The notes beneath the pieces were generated by a model. It was not told where the DNA came from. It ran no database searches and saw only the letters and a list, made by a program, of their open reading frames with translations. Both the position numbers and the translations under genes were made by a program. DNA of 64,000 nt. It comes from UBA7672 sp040398425 (lineage in GTDB: Bacteria; Pseudomonadota; Alphaproteobacteria; Caulobacterales; Hyphomonadaceae). Below, piece by piece: positions 34,090-42,586 of the stretch (position 1 is its first letter; the number at the start of each line of letters is the position of its first letter). Where the stretch lies: assembly GCA_040398425.1 (NCBI GenBank), contig JBBATZ010000010.1, positions 1 through 64,000 of the forward strand, read 5' to 3'.

Positions 34090-34665
34090 CTACGGCGCGG
34101 GAGCAGGCGCAGACGTCTCCGGAGTTGCTACCTGATCCGCATCAGCCGGCGCCGCTACTTGCAGCTCCGCCAGCCACTCAACACCAAGACCGAATTTCGG
34201 ATTGTCTGTTTTGCGGTACTCCGCAACATCGTCCTTGAGCTTGGTCCACACGTCCACGGCGTAGGGCTTGAACAGCTCGGAGGCGACATACTCATCGCAC
34301 GTCCCACTGAGTACGCAGATCTGCAGCGCGTCGAAAAAATCGAAGTAGACAAAAATGTCGTTGAGCTTCAGCTCACCCGCTGTCGAATCCGCCGCGGCGT
34401 CCGCATAGATCCGTTCGCGCGCAGCAAGCTGGTCGGTGCGATTGAAAATCTCGAACATCTTGAATGTCTCGATGTAGGTCGCCTTCACGTCCTGATTCAA
34501 CTGGCGCTCCTGCAGCGCATAGTCCTTGTCGGCCTGCAGCTGTTCCGCGTCGATCGCCTTCTGTTGCTGGTCGATCGCCGTCCACCCGCCGATCCCCGCA
34601 CCAATCACGCCCACCCATGTAGCGATGATGGTCGAAACGCCCGCGAACCCCAGTTTTTCCGCCAC
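34090..34665 (-). CDS. Single-span membrane protein of unknown function
   Basis: This encodes 191 residues from GTG 34665, preceded by GGGGTGA; an ATG at 34734 is possible. The N-terminal helix (GVSTIIATWVGVIGAGIGGWTAI) is followed by a coiled coil (QQQKAIDAEQLQADKDYALQE), a helical domain and a Pro/Ala-rich tail. The start resembles annotated DUF4760-like proteins, but I am not sure. It is oppositely oriented to its neighbours argB and dapD. Confidence 0.65.
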   Translation of the reverse strand: MAEKLGFAGVSTIIATWVGVIGAGIGGWTAIDQQQKAIDAEQLQADKDYALQERQLNQDVKATYIETFKMFEIFNRTDQLAARERIYADAAADSTAGELKLNDIFVYFDFFDALQICVLSGTCDEYVASELFKPYAVDVWTKLKDDVAEYRKTDNPKFGLGVEWLAELQVAAPADADQVATPETSAPAPAP

Positions 34666-34828
34666 GATGTCACCCCGATGGCGCAACAGCGCCAATGCCT
34701 GACGGTCACCCTGACACACCGCAAACGCCCGCATAGTCCGTGACGTAGCGACAAACACCGAAGAAATCCGTTTGGCGCCCCAGCGTTCTCGCGTTAATCC
34801 GCCACCTGCACATGCCGGGAGACCCACC

Positions 34829-35677
34829 ATGACCACCAGCCTCGAACAGACCATCGATGCCGCGTGGGAAGATCGCGCATCGCTCTCCGCCTCAACGCAA
34901 GGCGCAGTCCGCAGCGCCGTGGATGATGCCCTCGCCGAGCTCGACAGCGGCGCGCTCCGCGTCGCCGAGAAATCCGCCTCTGGCGCATGGACTGTGAACC
35001 AGTGGCTCAAGAAGGCCGTCTTGCTCTCCTTCCGCCTGAACCCCAACCGCACGATGGGCGTCGATGGCCAGCAGCCCGGCCCCTACTTCGACAAGGTGCA
35101 GACCAAGTTCACCGGCTGGACCGACACACAATTCTCCGCCGCCGGCTTCCGCGCAGTACCCGGCGCCGTGGTGCGCCGCGGCTCCTTCATCGCGAAGGAC
35201 GCGGTGTTGATGCCCAGCTTCGTCAACATCGGGGCCTATGTCGGCGAAGGCACAATGGTCGACACCTGGACCACGGTCGGCTCCTGCGCCCAGATCGGCA
35301 AGCACTGCCACCTCTCCGGCGGTGTCGGCATCGGTGGCGTGCTGGAGCCGCTGCAGGCCAACCCCGTCATCATCGAGGACAACTGCTTCATCGGCGCGCG
35401 CTCCGAAGTCGCCGAAGGCGTCATCGTACGCGAAGGCTCCGTCGTCGGCATGGGCGTCTATCTCGGCCAGTCTACGCCGATCGTGAACCGCGCCACCGGC
35501 GAGACACTGTTTGGCGAAGTCCCGCCCTACTCCGTCGTCGTCGCTGGCAACCGCCCCGGCTCCACGCCGATGCCCGGTCAGAACTGGACGCCGTCACTCT
35601 ACTGCGCCGTCATCGTCAAACAGGTCGACGCAGGCACGCGCTCCAAGACCAGCGTCAACGAACTCCTGCGGGCGTAG
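34829..35677 (+). CDS. dapD: 2,3,4,5-tetrahydropyridine-2,6-dicarboxylate N-succinyltransferase
   Basis: This encodes 282 residues from ATG 34829, with GGGAG seven bases upstream. The N-terminal helical domain (SLEQTIDAAWEDRASLS) leads into a left-handed beta-helix of hexapeptide repeats (YVGEGTMVDTWTTVGSCAQIG, GVGIGGVLEPLQANPVIIED, FIGARSEVAEG). A C-terminal DapD signature YSVVVAGNRPGS completes it. It succinylates tetrahydrodipicolinate in lysine/diaminopimelate synthesis. It is followed two bases later by the DUF3052 gene. Confidence 0.95.
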   Translation: MTTSLEQTIDAAWEDRASLSASTQGAVRSAVDDALAELDSGALRVAEKSASGAWTVNQWLKKAVLLSFRLNPNRTMGVDGQQPGPYFDKVQTKFTGWTDTQFSAAGFRAVPGAVVRRGSFIAKDAVLMPSFVNIGAYVGEGTMVDTWTTVGSCAQIGKHCHLSGGVGIGGVLEPLQANPVIIEDNCFIGARSEVAEGVIVREGSVVGMGVYLGQSTPIVNRATGETLFGEVPPYSVVVAGNRPGSTPMPGQNWTPSLYCAVIVKQVDAGTRSKTSVNELLRA

Positions 35678-35679
35678 TC

Positions 35680-36099
35680 GTGGCGAAACCGTCCGCACAG
35701 CCATCCGGCTATTCGGGCAAACGCCTCATCGACAAGCTCGGCCTCAAGGACGGCGCAAAGGCAATCGCCATTGCGCCGCCCGCCGATTACGCCGAGCTCA
35801 CCGCAAACGCTGCCATCACGCCGAAGAAAACAGCGCCCGCCACAGGCAACTACGACTTCATCCATCTCTTCGTGAAGACCACGGCAGACCTCGCCCGCGA
35901 CCTCCCCAAGCTGGAACCCCGACTCGCCGACGGCGGCATGCTCTGGGTAAGCTGGCCGAAGAAATCGTCAAAGCTGTTCGTCGATCTAACCGAAGACGGC
36001 ATCCGGAAGATCTGTCTTCCCTTGGGCCTCGTCGACGTGAAAGTCTGCGCCGTCGACGCTGACTGGTCGGGCCTCAGACTTTACCGTCGCAAGACCTGA
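35680..36099 (+). CDS. DUF3052-family protein
   Basis: This encodes 139 residues from a GTG two bases after dapD. The family pattern is clear: GYSGKRLIDKLGLKDGAKAIA, YDFIHLFVKTTADLARDLPKLEPRL, GGMLWVSWPKKSSK and EDGIRKICLPLGLVDVKVCAVD..WSGLRL. DUF3052 proteins are small cytosolic proteins of unknown function. Coupling to dapD suggests co-expression, not necessarily a shared pathway. Confidence 0.85.
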   Translation: MAKPSAQPSGYSGKRLIDKLGLKDGAKAIAIAPPADYAELTANAAITPKKTAPATGNYDFIHLFVKTTADLARDLPKLEPRLADGGMLWVSWPKKSSKLFVDLTEDGIRKICLPLGLVDVKVCAVDADWSGLRLYRRKT

Positions 36100-36301
36100 T
36101 CACCTCGCCCAGCCCACATGCCCGCATCGCGAAAGCTACACCCCCTTCCGCTGAAAAGCGGGCGCCCAGATTCGGCGGAAGTAGAAAACTCTTCCTCAGC
36201 AATCTCAGCAGCATTCCCGCAAAAACAAGGGGAGACCAATACACAAACCGGCCAGGCCCCCTGCGAGAATGCCTCGTTATGCACGCTTAACAGCGCCCGT
36301 G

Positions 36302-36327
36302 GGAACTCGACGCAGCTCTCGCGCATT
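36302..36327 (+). promoter_or_regulatory. Near-consensus EcfG-type promoter before the 54-residue membrane protein
   Basis: GGAAC, 17 bases, then CATT (consensus CGTT, one mismatch). The -10 element ends 29 bases before the ATG at 36357. The next gene has the same arrangement (see 36525-36549). Confidence 0.35.
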
Positions 36328-36356
36328 CATTTCACCGGACCAGGCGGAGGCCACCC

Positions 36357-36521
36357 ATGCAGTATATTTCTCTGATCCTGTTCGTCGTCGCCGCAGTGCT
36401 CGCAGCAGGGCTCATTATCGGCGCAGCGTTCAAACTGGTCGGCTTCGCCATCGCAGCGCTGCTCGTTGTCGTCGCCGTATCGTGGGTCATGAGCAAGGTA
36501 CGCGGACCCCGCACGCGGTAG
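36357..36521 (+). CDS. 54-residue two-span membrane protein
   Basis: The product starts MQYISLILFVVAAVLAAGLI and contains two adjacent hydrophobic helices, then VMSKVRGPRTR as a basic tail. GGCGGAGG lies about 6 bases before the ATG. It resembles the small stress-associated membrane proteins common in alphaproteobacteria, but no family can be assigned. A possible EcfG-type promoter lies upstream. Confidence 0.7.
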   Translation: MQYISLILFVVAAVLAAGLIIGAAFKLVGFAIAALLVVVAVSWVMSKVRGPRTR

Positions 36522-36524
36522 TCA

Positions 36525-36549
36525 GGAACACATCGACAGCCTGAGCATT
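36525..36549 (+). promoter_or_regulatory. Near-consensus EcfG-type promoter before the 67-residue membrane protein
   Basis: GGAAC, 16 bases, then CATT, with the same single mismatch as at 36302-36327. It ends 33 bases before the ATG at 36583. Confidence 0.35.
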
Positions 36550-36582
36550 GTCACCACGACCCCAATGGCACGGAGCCAAGAC

Positions 36583-36786
36583 ATGCCCTCATTCGTTCTG
36601 TACATGCTCGGATTCGTGATCCTGTCCGCCGGCCTCCTGTTTGGCGCCTACATCCTCGGCGTCAGCACACAATGGATTGCGGTGATCGGCATGGTTCTGC
36701 TCGGAATCGGAGTCATTACCGGCGTCGCCAGGACGCGCCGCCGTGATGCGCCTGCCGCAAGCGAGCCGTCTGCTGACAATGGCTGA
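36583..36786 (+). CDS. 67-residue two-span membrane protein
   Basis: This begins MPSFVLYMLGFVILSAGLLF, then GAYILGVSTQWIAVIGMVLL, followed by a second half-helix and a basic C-terminus (ARTRRRDAPAASEPS). GGAG lies seven bases before ATG 36583; an in-frame ATG at 36565 is less well placed. It is very similar in style to the preceding 54-residue protein and probably belongs to the same functional group. No family assigned. Confidence 0.7.
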   Translation: MPSFVLYMLGFVILSAGLLFGAYILGVSTQWIAVIGMVLLGIGVITGVARTRRRDAPAASEPSADNG

Positions 36787-36789
36787 ACT

Positions 36790-37719
36790 CTAGTAACCCT
36801 GCCCCACGCCGCCATCCAGCACGAGATTCCCGGCGGCGATGGGCCTGGCGACTTTCAGTTCCTTGACAACCTTGGTCATCGTCTGCCGCGTCGCCGGCTC
36901 GCAGATCGTCTTCTTGCTCGAGACCTTCACAAGCTTCACGCCCGGCCCGAACTTGCGCAGCAGCGAACGCTCATTGCAGTTACGCTCTGGCGTCTGCGTC
37001 CGGCATTGTACGACGCCGCCCCGCCCATGCCACAGTGCCTCGCCCTTGCCGCACGAGAAGGTTTCGCCCTTATCGAAGTTGGCTGAGCCATTCACCATCT
37101 CGCCCATGGTAACCTGCATGTGCGTGCCGGCGACACAGCGATAGATCTCGCCATTGTACTTGCTGTCGACCGCCATCTCGCCATCAACGCGTGAGGCCGG
37201 ATGCGGTGTGTTCTTGTCGTCGATGCAGACAGCCTGAACCAGCCGCGTGCGCAGCTCCTCGGTCAGCTTGTCGATGCAGTAGTTTTCCGAACCGATCACA
37301 TTCTCTTCGACATAGCGCGTCTCATACCCGCCATCGACCGACAGGTTGCTGATCGTGCTCTGCGCGACGCCGGGGTTGCTGTAGTATCTCCCACCGCCGC
37401 CAATGAGATAACCTCCGGCAGCGCCCGATGCGTCGGCCGATGAATACGTCCCCGACGACGCCATGCTCGACGCATTGGCCGACGCCACCGCCGTCGATGT
37501 CGCGCCAACACTCACATTCGCCGTCGCGACGTTAACGCCCGGCACATTGACCGTCAGATTTCGCGGCGCTGAACAGCAGCCGTGGGGCGGCGGAGGGGGC
37601 GGGGGTGATGGCACCGGGCCGCAGGTGTTGCAGGACTGCCCGGCGGCTGTGAGCGCGGTTGCCCCCAAAGCCGTTGCGATGCCGGCTCCTGCCAGCATGT
37701 GTCGCCATGAAACGCTCAT
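36790..37719 (-). CDS. Secreted cysteine-rich protein of unknown function
   Basis: This encodes 309 residues from ATG 37719, with GGAGG upstream. A signal peptide ends near TALTAAGQS. Then comes CNTCG, a poly-proline run, and a long Ser/Ala/Gly-rich low-complexity segment (about 65-125). A C-terminal domain contains paired cysteines (YCIDKLTEEL, VCIDDKN, YRCVAGTHMQV, FSCGKGEALWHG, VQCRTQTPERNC). It is probably a surface or periplasmic protein with disulphides. I do not recognise the family. Confidence 0.72.
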   Translation of the reverse strand: MSVSWRHMLAGAGIATALGATALTAAGQSCNTCGPVPSPPPPPPPHGCCSAPRNLTVNVPGVNVATANVSVGATSTAVASANASSMASSGTYSSADASGAAGGYLIGGGGRYYSNPGVAQSTISNLSVDGGYETRYVEENVIGSENYCIDKLTEELRTRLVQAVCIDDKNTPHPASRVDGEMAVDSKYNGEIYRCVAGTHMQVTMGEMVNGSANFDKGETFSCGKGEALWHGRGGVVQCRTQTPERNCNERSLLRKFGPGVKLVKVSSKKTICEPATRQTMTKVVKELKVARPIAAGNLVLDGGVGQGY

Positions 37720-37929
37720 CGGGAGCCTCCGTCTGGTCTCGCGTGGATGGCTGCAAGTCCGGCGCCTTTTCCCGCAACAGGCTATGTCGCCCGGCAAACT
37801 CACCGTGCCCGAAACGCGAAAAAGACCATTCTGGGCCGCGATTCCCCTGCCGGGCGGTATGGCCCGTGCGCTGCAACACACAGCCCGCAGGCCAGGGAGT
37901 TGGGCCCGCTCACATCAAGAAACTGCCGA

Positions 37930-38463
37930 ATGGAAGCGATGAATATCCATCCAAATACACGGGTCGTCCTCGACGCCTGGAAGCGACTGAGCGATGGATC
38001 GCCAGCCAATGAGGGCCCCGCGACCCACGACGATGCCACACTGGTGAGCAGCCTGTTCGTGCTCAACCATGTCGGCGCACACGACTTCGCCTTCCAGCGC
38101 GCCGGCGCCTCGCTTGAGCGGATATTCGGCCGCCAGCTGATCGATCACAACTTCCTGTCGATCTGGAGCGACGCCGACCGCCATCTCGTTGGCGCTGGCC
38201 TCGCGGTCGCCCTCCAGGATTGTGGCGCCACGCTCATCCATGCACGTGGTGAAACACTGGCGGGCAAGCGCATCGACCTCGAATTCTCGCTCGCGCCCCT
38301 GACGCGCGACGACGGCCCGGCCATCCGGTTCCTCGGCCTCTGCCAGACGATGACGCCCGAGGAAGTCCTTAACGGACGCCCGATCAACCGCCTCCAGGCC
38401 CTCGCGGTTTATCCTCCCGCCCCCGATCGCGAAGCCGCAATTCGCCTTGTCAGCTCGCGCTGA
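37930..38463 (+). CDS. PAS_5-like domain protein
   Basis: This encodes 177 residues. The sequence from VLDAWKRLS through VSSLFVLNHVGAHDFAFQRAGASLERIFGRQLIDHNFLSIWS to IDLEFSLAPLTRDDGP follows the PAS_5 pattern common in alphaproteobacterial proteins. There is no effector domain, signal peptide or membrane span. ATG 37939 is an alternative start. It lies just before a PilZ protein on the same strand. Confidence 0.7.
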   Translation: MEAMNIHPNTRVVLDAWKRLSDGSPANEGPATHDDATLVSSLFVLNHVGAHDFAFQRAGASLERIFGRQLIDHNFLSIWSDADRHLVGAGLAVALQDCGATLIHARGETLAGKRIDLEFSLAPLTRDDGPAIRFLGLCQTMTPEEVLNGRPINRLQALAVYPPAPDREAAIRLVSSR

Positions 38464-38557
38464 TTTCGCTGGTGCCCAGAGTGGGGCGCGCAAGATTTTA
38501 TGAACCATTCGCCGTTAACCTTGCATCAGCGGTGGGGGGCGACCCCAGGCCTACGTG

Positions 38558-39175
38558 ATGGGGTTGCGGATGCATCTGGCTCAGGCCGTTGAAAAGCCCA
38601 CCCTCCGCCGCGCCGAAGGCATCGACCGCCGCCGCCATCGCCGCGTGATGTGGCAGGTGCCTGTGCGCGGCCTCACCAGCAACGGCGAGGAATTTTCCTG
38701 CAAGACCATCGATGTCTGCGCCGGTGGCCTGCGCATCAATCTCGCACGCACCTTCGAGAAGGGAGAGAGCCTGGTGCTCTACATCGAAGGTGTCGGCCGC
38801 GTCGAAGGCGTCGTCGCCCGCGTGCTCAACGAGATCGGCTACGCCATCGAATTCAAGGCCACGCAGCGCAAACGCGAGAAGATCGCCGACACCCTCACCT
38901 GGCTGATCAACAAGGACAGGCTCGGCCTGACCGATGAGCGCATCGCCGAGCGTCGGCGATCCGCCGGCCAGGTCATCGCCATCCATGGCAAGGGCGTCAC
39001 GATCGCCTGCGCCGTCTCGGATGTTTCGCTGTTCGGCGTAGCCCTCAAGACCGCCGGCCCCCGCCCCATGATCGGGGATCGCATCCAGATCGGCGAGCGC
39101 ACCGGCACGTGCGTCCGCTACATCGACGGCGGCTTTGCTGTCGATTTCCGCACGCTCCAAGGGTCGGATATCTGA
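38558..39175 (+). CDS. Protein with two PilZ domains
   Basis: This encodes about 205 residues. The first PilZ domain has a good c-di-GMP signature: RRRHRR (residues about 24-29) and, further on, DVCAGGLRI in place of D/NxSxxG. A second, more degenerate copy begins ERRRSAGQVIAIHG and contains DVSLFGVALK. The second copy may have lost ligand binding, since its RxxxR motif is weak. GTG 38555 and ATG 38570 are other possible starts. A c-di-GMP-dependent effector is likely; its target is unknown. Confidence 0.8.
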   Translation: MGLRMHLAQAVEKPTLRRAEGIDRRRHRRVMWQVPVRGLTSNGEEFSCKTIDVCAGGLRINLARTFEKGESLVLYIEGVGRVEGVVARVLNEIGYAIEFKATQRKREKIADTLTWLINKDRLGLTDERIAERRRSAGQVIAIHGKGVTIACAVSDVSLFGVALKTAGPRPMIGDRIQIGERTGTCVRYIDGGFAVDFRTLQGSDI

Positions 39176-39306
39176 GACTGGCGAGCCTGAAAGTACACCG
39201 CAGGCGCGTTCTTCAATAACCCTAAATCTGAAAATGGTGACGTAGGCCCCCTAACCGGACGCCGATCTGGATCGGGCCAAGTCTCTGCCTATGCGGTTGA
39301 GGCAGG

Positions 39307-42300
39307 TCAGCCTCTGGCGGTAACTCTGCCAAGAGCTGCGAACAGGGCTGCGACATCGATTGGCTTCGCCAGGTAATCCGTCATCCCGGCTGCCATGTAG
39401 CGATCTCGGTCGCCAACAAGCGCATTGGCGGTGAGCGCGATGATCGGGATTCCGCCAGCACGTCCGCCAAGCTCGCGAATCCGCTGCGCGGCAGCTGGGC
39501 CATCCATCACGGGCATCATGACGTCCATCAGGATCACGTCAAAGGTCTGGCTTGCAGCCATGGCAAGCGCATCCCGACCATTCGATACGACAGTCAACTG
39601 GTGTCCATCCGCCTCGAGGAGAGCACGAAGAATTTGTTGCATCGCAAGATTATCTTCCGCGACAAGAACGCGGAGGCTTGCGTTCGGGGCCGCAAGCGAC
39701 TCCACGCGTTCGAGCGACGGTGCAAGCGCTACTGGCGCAGCGATCGTGAAGTGGAATGTGCTTCCCTCGCCGAGCTTGCTGTCGACCTGGATCACCCCTC
39801 CCATCATGCCGACAAGCTGCCTTGAAATAGCCAGCCCCAATCCGGAGCCGCCATGCCTGCGCGTCTTCGATGAATCAGCCTGGAAAAACTGATCAAAAAC
39901 CCTGTCGATGACGTCTTCGGGGATGCCCGCCCCCATATCACGCACAGCGAGGAGCGCGACCTGCTGGTCGGTATCGTAACGGGCAGAAACCTCGATCTTT
40001 CCCGTGTCGGTGAACTTGATTGCGTTACCAACAAGGTTCGTCAGGACCTGCCTTACCCGCCGTGAATCACCCATCACCCACTCAGGCACAGACGCCTCGA
40101 CGGAGGCAGTCAACGCCAGCGACTTGGCGCGAGCGAGCGTACCGAACAGGGCGATGACATCATCCACAACGGTCGAGAGGCTGAACGGCGCGCTGTCTAG
40201 CGACAGATGTCGGCTTTCCAGCTGGGACACATCGATGACGTCATCAAGCACGGACATCAGGTCTCGTGCAGACTTCAGTGCTGTCATGGCATGGGCGCGT
40301 TTGTTTTGATCGACTTCGGCGCGCTGAAGGACTTCCAGCATCCCGATGACGCCGCTCATAGGCGTGCGGATCTCATGGCTCATTTGGGCCACGAACTGGC
40401 TTTTTGCGAGAGACGCCTCCTCAGCCTCGCGTTGCTTCCGGACGAGTTCATCAGTCAGGGTCACGTCCCGGGTCACGTCCCGCGACACGCCGAGTATTTT
40501 TCGTCGCCCTGCACTGCCCGACGACAGGCGCATCCTGATCTCGATGTGTCGGAAGCTGCCGTCTCCCGCTCGCACCCTTATGCGGCTGACTGAAGGCTGA
40601 TCCTGCGACACCACCCGGCTCGCCTGCTGCTCGAACTCCGCCCGATCCTCCGGATGAAGAAAGTCCAGCGCCATTGCCGAACTGAGCGGCTGCGCGATGC
40701 CCGGTTGTGCGAAGGTCGGCGGGAGGTGAGGAAGCCCCTGCAACTCGCCGGTCTCGAGGTCGATCTCCCAGACGCGAAGTTCAGCGGCCTCAATCGCTGC
40801 TGCCAGTCGCGCATGGAGGACTTCCATGTCGGCCTTTGCTTCCCTTTCTGCGGTCACATCCTGCGTCGTGCCGAAAAGCCTTTTCGCCCGCCCGTTGATC
40901 CGCTCCACCTGAAAGATGTGCCGCACCCAGATACGACGACCGGTCGCGGTCAATGCCTGGAATTCAAACTCGGCCGGCAGCCCCTCAACGACTGCCCGCC
41001 TGCGGAGCAGGGCCGCAGCCTCGCTGAACTCCGGGGCGACAAACTTCGGATGGTCTTCGATCGGCGGATTGTAGGTTTCACCGACTTCGAAGATCTTGCG
41101 AACCTGCGGCGACCAGATGGTTTCCTGCGTCTGGACATCATACTCCCAGCCGCCAATTCCAGACAGGCGTGAGACCTGCTCGTTCATGGCTTCGTATCGT
41201 CGACGCTCCGCCTCAGCTTTTCGTTGGGCGGTGACATCCTCCAGCGTCCCGACAACGCGAACAGTGCGACCGTCGACTTGCTCGGGACGCCCGATGCTGC
41301 GCACCCGCACCTCATTGCCCCGAAGCGTGACTGCGTCGAATTCAATGTCGAACGGCCGCGCGAGGCGCGCGGCGTCACGAACGGCAGAGCTTGTCCGGTC
41401 AAGCGCCTCAGGGGTCAGGAGCTCCGACATAGTTTCGTTCGTCGGCTGAAAGGAATCGTCTGCTTCGAAAATCCTGCGTACCTGGCTCGTCCATATGGGA
41501 TTTCCTGTCGGAAGAGTGACTTCCCAGCCGCCCACGCGCGTCAGCTGGGAAATGTCTTCTAGCAATCTCTCAGCTCGACCGAGCGTGCGCTCCAACTCGT
41601 ATTGGCGTGTGATATCCTGTATTGTGCCGAAAAGACGTGTGACATGCCCCTCGCTCTGTTCGACCCTGCACGCGCTTCTGACGCGAATGGTACGACCTTT
41701 TGCGGTTACGGCGTCAAACTCGCACTCGGACGGGAGGCCTGAAATCGCAGCGCGCGCAACAGATTCGTCCTGGAGTTCGAGGGCGCCTGGCGCGAACAGG
41801 GATCGCAAGGACTCGGGAGTTGGTTCGAACGCATCATCGACTTCATAGATGCTCCGCGTTTCCTTTGACCAAAGAACACGGTTGCTCGCGGAGCTGTACT
41901 CCCAGCCCCCGACACCAGAGAGAGCAGACATCTCTTCGAGCAGCGTTCTGCCTCGTTCGAGCTCTGCCTTCGCATTCTGCTCGCTGGTTACGTCTTGCAA
42001 CAGACCAAACATGCGGACCGATCGACCATCAACGCGCTCCACTAGGCCCGTCGACCGGATCCAGATATCGCGACCGCGGGCGGTAACTGCCGGATGGACA
42101 ATATTCCAAGGCGTCCCGGAGCGGAGTGCCTCGCGGAGGACCTTTGCTTCAACACCATTTGCCGCGCCGCTCCGCAAGCCGGGCATGTCCGATGGAGCTA
42201 CGGGGCTCTCGGGATCGACCTCGAAAATCGCGTAGGCCTCCGAAGACCACACCATCGACTGCTTCTCGATATCCCATTCCCAGGTTCCTATCCCTGTCAG

Positions 42301-42336
42301 GTCTCGAATCTCCTGGTCAAGCGACGTCGTTGACAA
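39307..42336 (-). CDS. Hybrid sensor histidine kinase with five tandem PAS domains and a receiver
   Basis: This encodes 1009 residues. Four similar PAS units repeat the opening G(I/V)GxWE...W(S/T)..VR.IFEV (starting near residues 15, 140, 265 and 395), each ending with an F/VG.(T/L).DVT motif. A fifth, more divergent PAS follows (near 510-625, LRVWEIDLETGEL). The kinase core has MSHEIRTPMSGVIGML, NLVGNAIKFTDTG and GSGLGLAISRQLVGMM, and the C-terminal receiver has LVAEDN and DVILMDVMMPVMDG...LAKPID. No membrane span is visible. No partner phosphotransfer gene is adjacent. Confidence 0.9.
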   Translation of the reverse strand: MSTTSLDQEIRDLTGIGTWEWDIEKQSMVWSSEAYAIFEVDPESPVAPSDMPGLRSGAANGVEAKVLREALRSGTPWNIVHPAVTARGRDIWIRSTGLVERVDGRSVRMFGLLQDVTSEQNAKAELERGRTLLEEMSALSGVGGWEYSSASNRVLWSKETRSIYEVDDAFEPTPESLRSLFAPGALELQDESVARAAISGLPSECEFDAVTAKGRTIRVRSACRVEQSEGHVTRLFGTIQDITRQYELERTLGRAERLLEDISQLTRVGGWEVTLPTGNPIWTSQVRRIFEADDSFQPTNETMSELLTPEALDRTSSAVRDAARLARPFDIEFDAVTLRGNEVRVRSIGRPEQVDGRTVRVVGTLEDVTAQRKAEAERRRYEAMNEQVSRLSGIGGWEYDVQTQETIWSPQVRKIFEVGETYNPPIEDHPKFVAPEFSEAAALLRRRAVVEGLPAEFEFQALTATGRRIWVRHIFQVERINGRAKRLFGTTQDVTAEREAKADMEVLHARLAAAIEAAELRVWEIDLETGELQGLPHLPPTFAQPGIAQPLSSAMALDFLHPEDRAEFEQQASRVVSQDQPSVSRIRVRAGDGSFRHIEIRMRLSSGSAGRRKILGVSRDVTRDVTLTDELVRKQREAEEASLAKSQFVAQMSHEIRTPMSGVIGMLEVLQRAEVDQNKRAHAMTALKSARDLMSVLDDVIDVSQLESRHLSLDSAPFSLSTVVDDVIALFGTLARAKSLALTASVEASVPEWVMGDSRRVRQVLTNLVGNAIKFTDTGKIEVSARYDTDQQVALLAVRDMGAGIPEDVIDRVFDQFFQADSSKTRRHGGSGLGLAISRQLVGMMGGVIQVDSKLGEGSTFHFTIAAPVALAPSLERVESLAAPNASLRVLVAEDNLAMQQILRALLEADGHQLTVVSNGRDALAMAASQTFDVILMDVMMPVMDGPAAAQRIRELGGRAGGIPIIALTANALVGDRDRYMAAGMTDYLAKPIDVAALFAALGRVTARG

Positions 42337-42586
42337 ACTTTGCGTCCCTTGGTTGCCGATGCATCACGGGGTTTGCCTGCGCGGCAGGTGGCGGACTGCC
42401 GATAAGCGCGCGATTCTTCGCTCCTTACTTTGTCACAAGTCACCCAGACTGGAACCAGCGTCAGCGGCCAACTACCCCGCTGTGGTCGTGCAGGCTGGCA
42501 GCGGGATGCCCACTTTGGGTCGAACACGCTCATTCGTTGTCAATTGAATATCAGAGACCGGCAGGCGCGCGATCGCTCTGTTGTCC

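Noticed and set aside
42432..42443. GTCAC pair upstream of the five-PAS kinase as a third OmpR-type operator
   Set aside because: The two copies are 7 bp apart, not 10-11, so they do not fit the other two sites.
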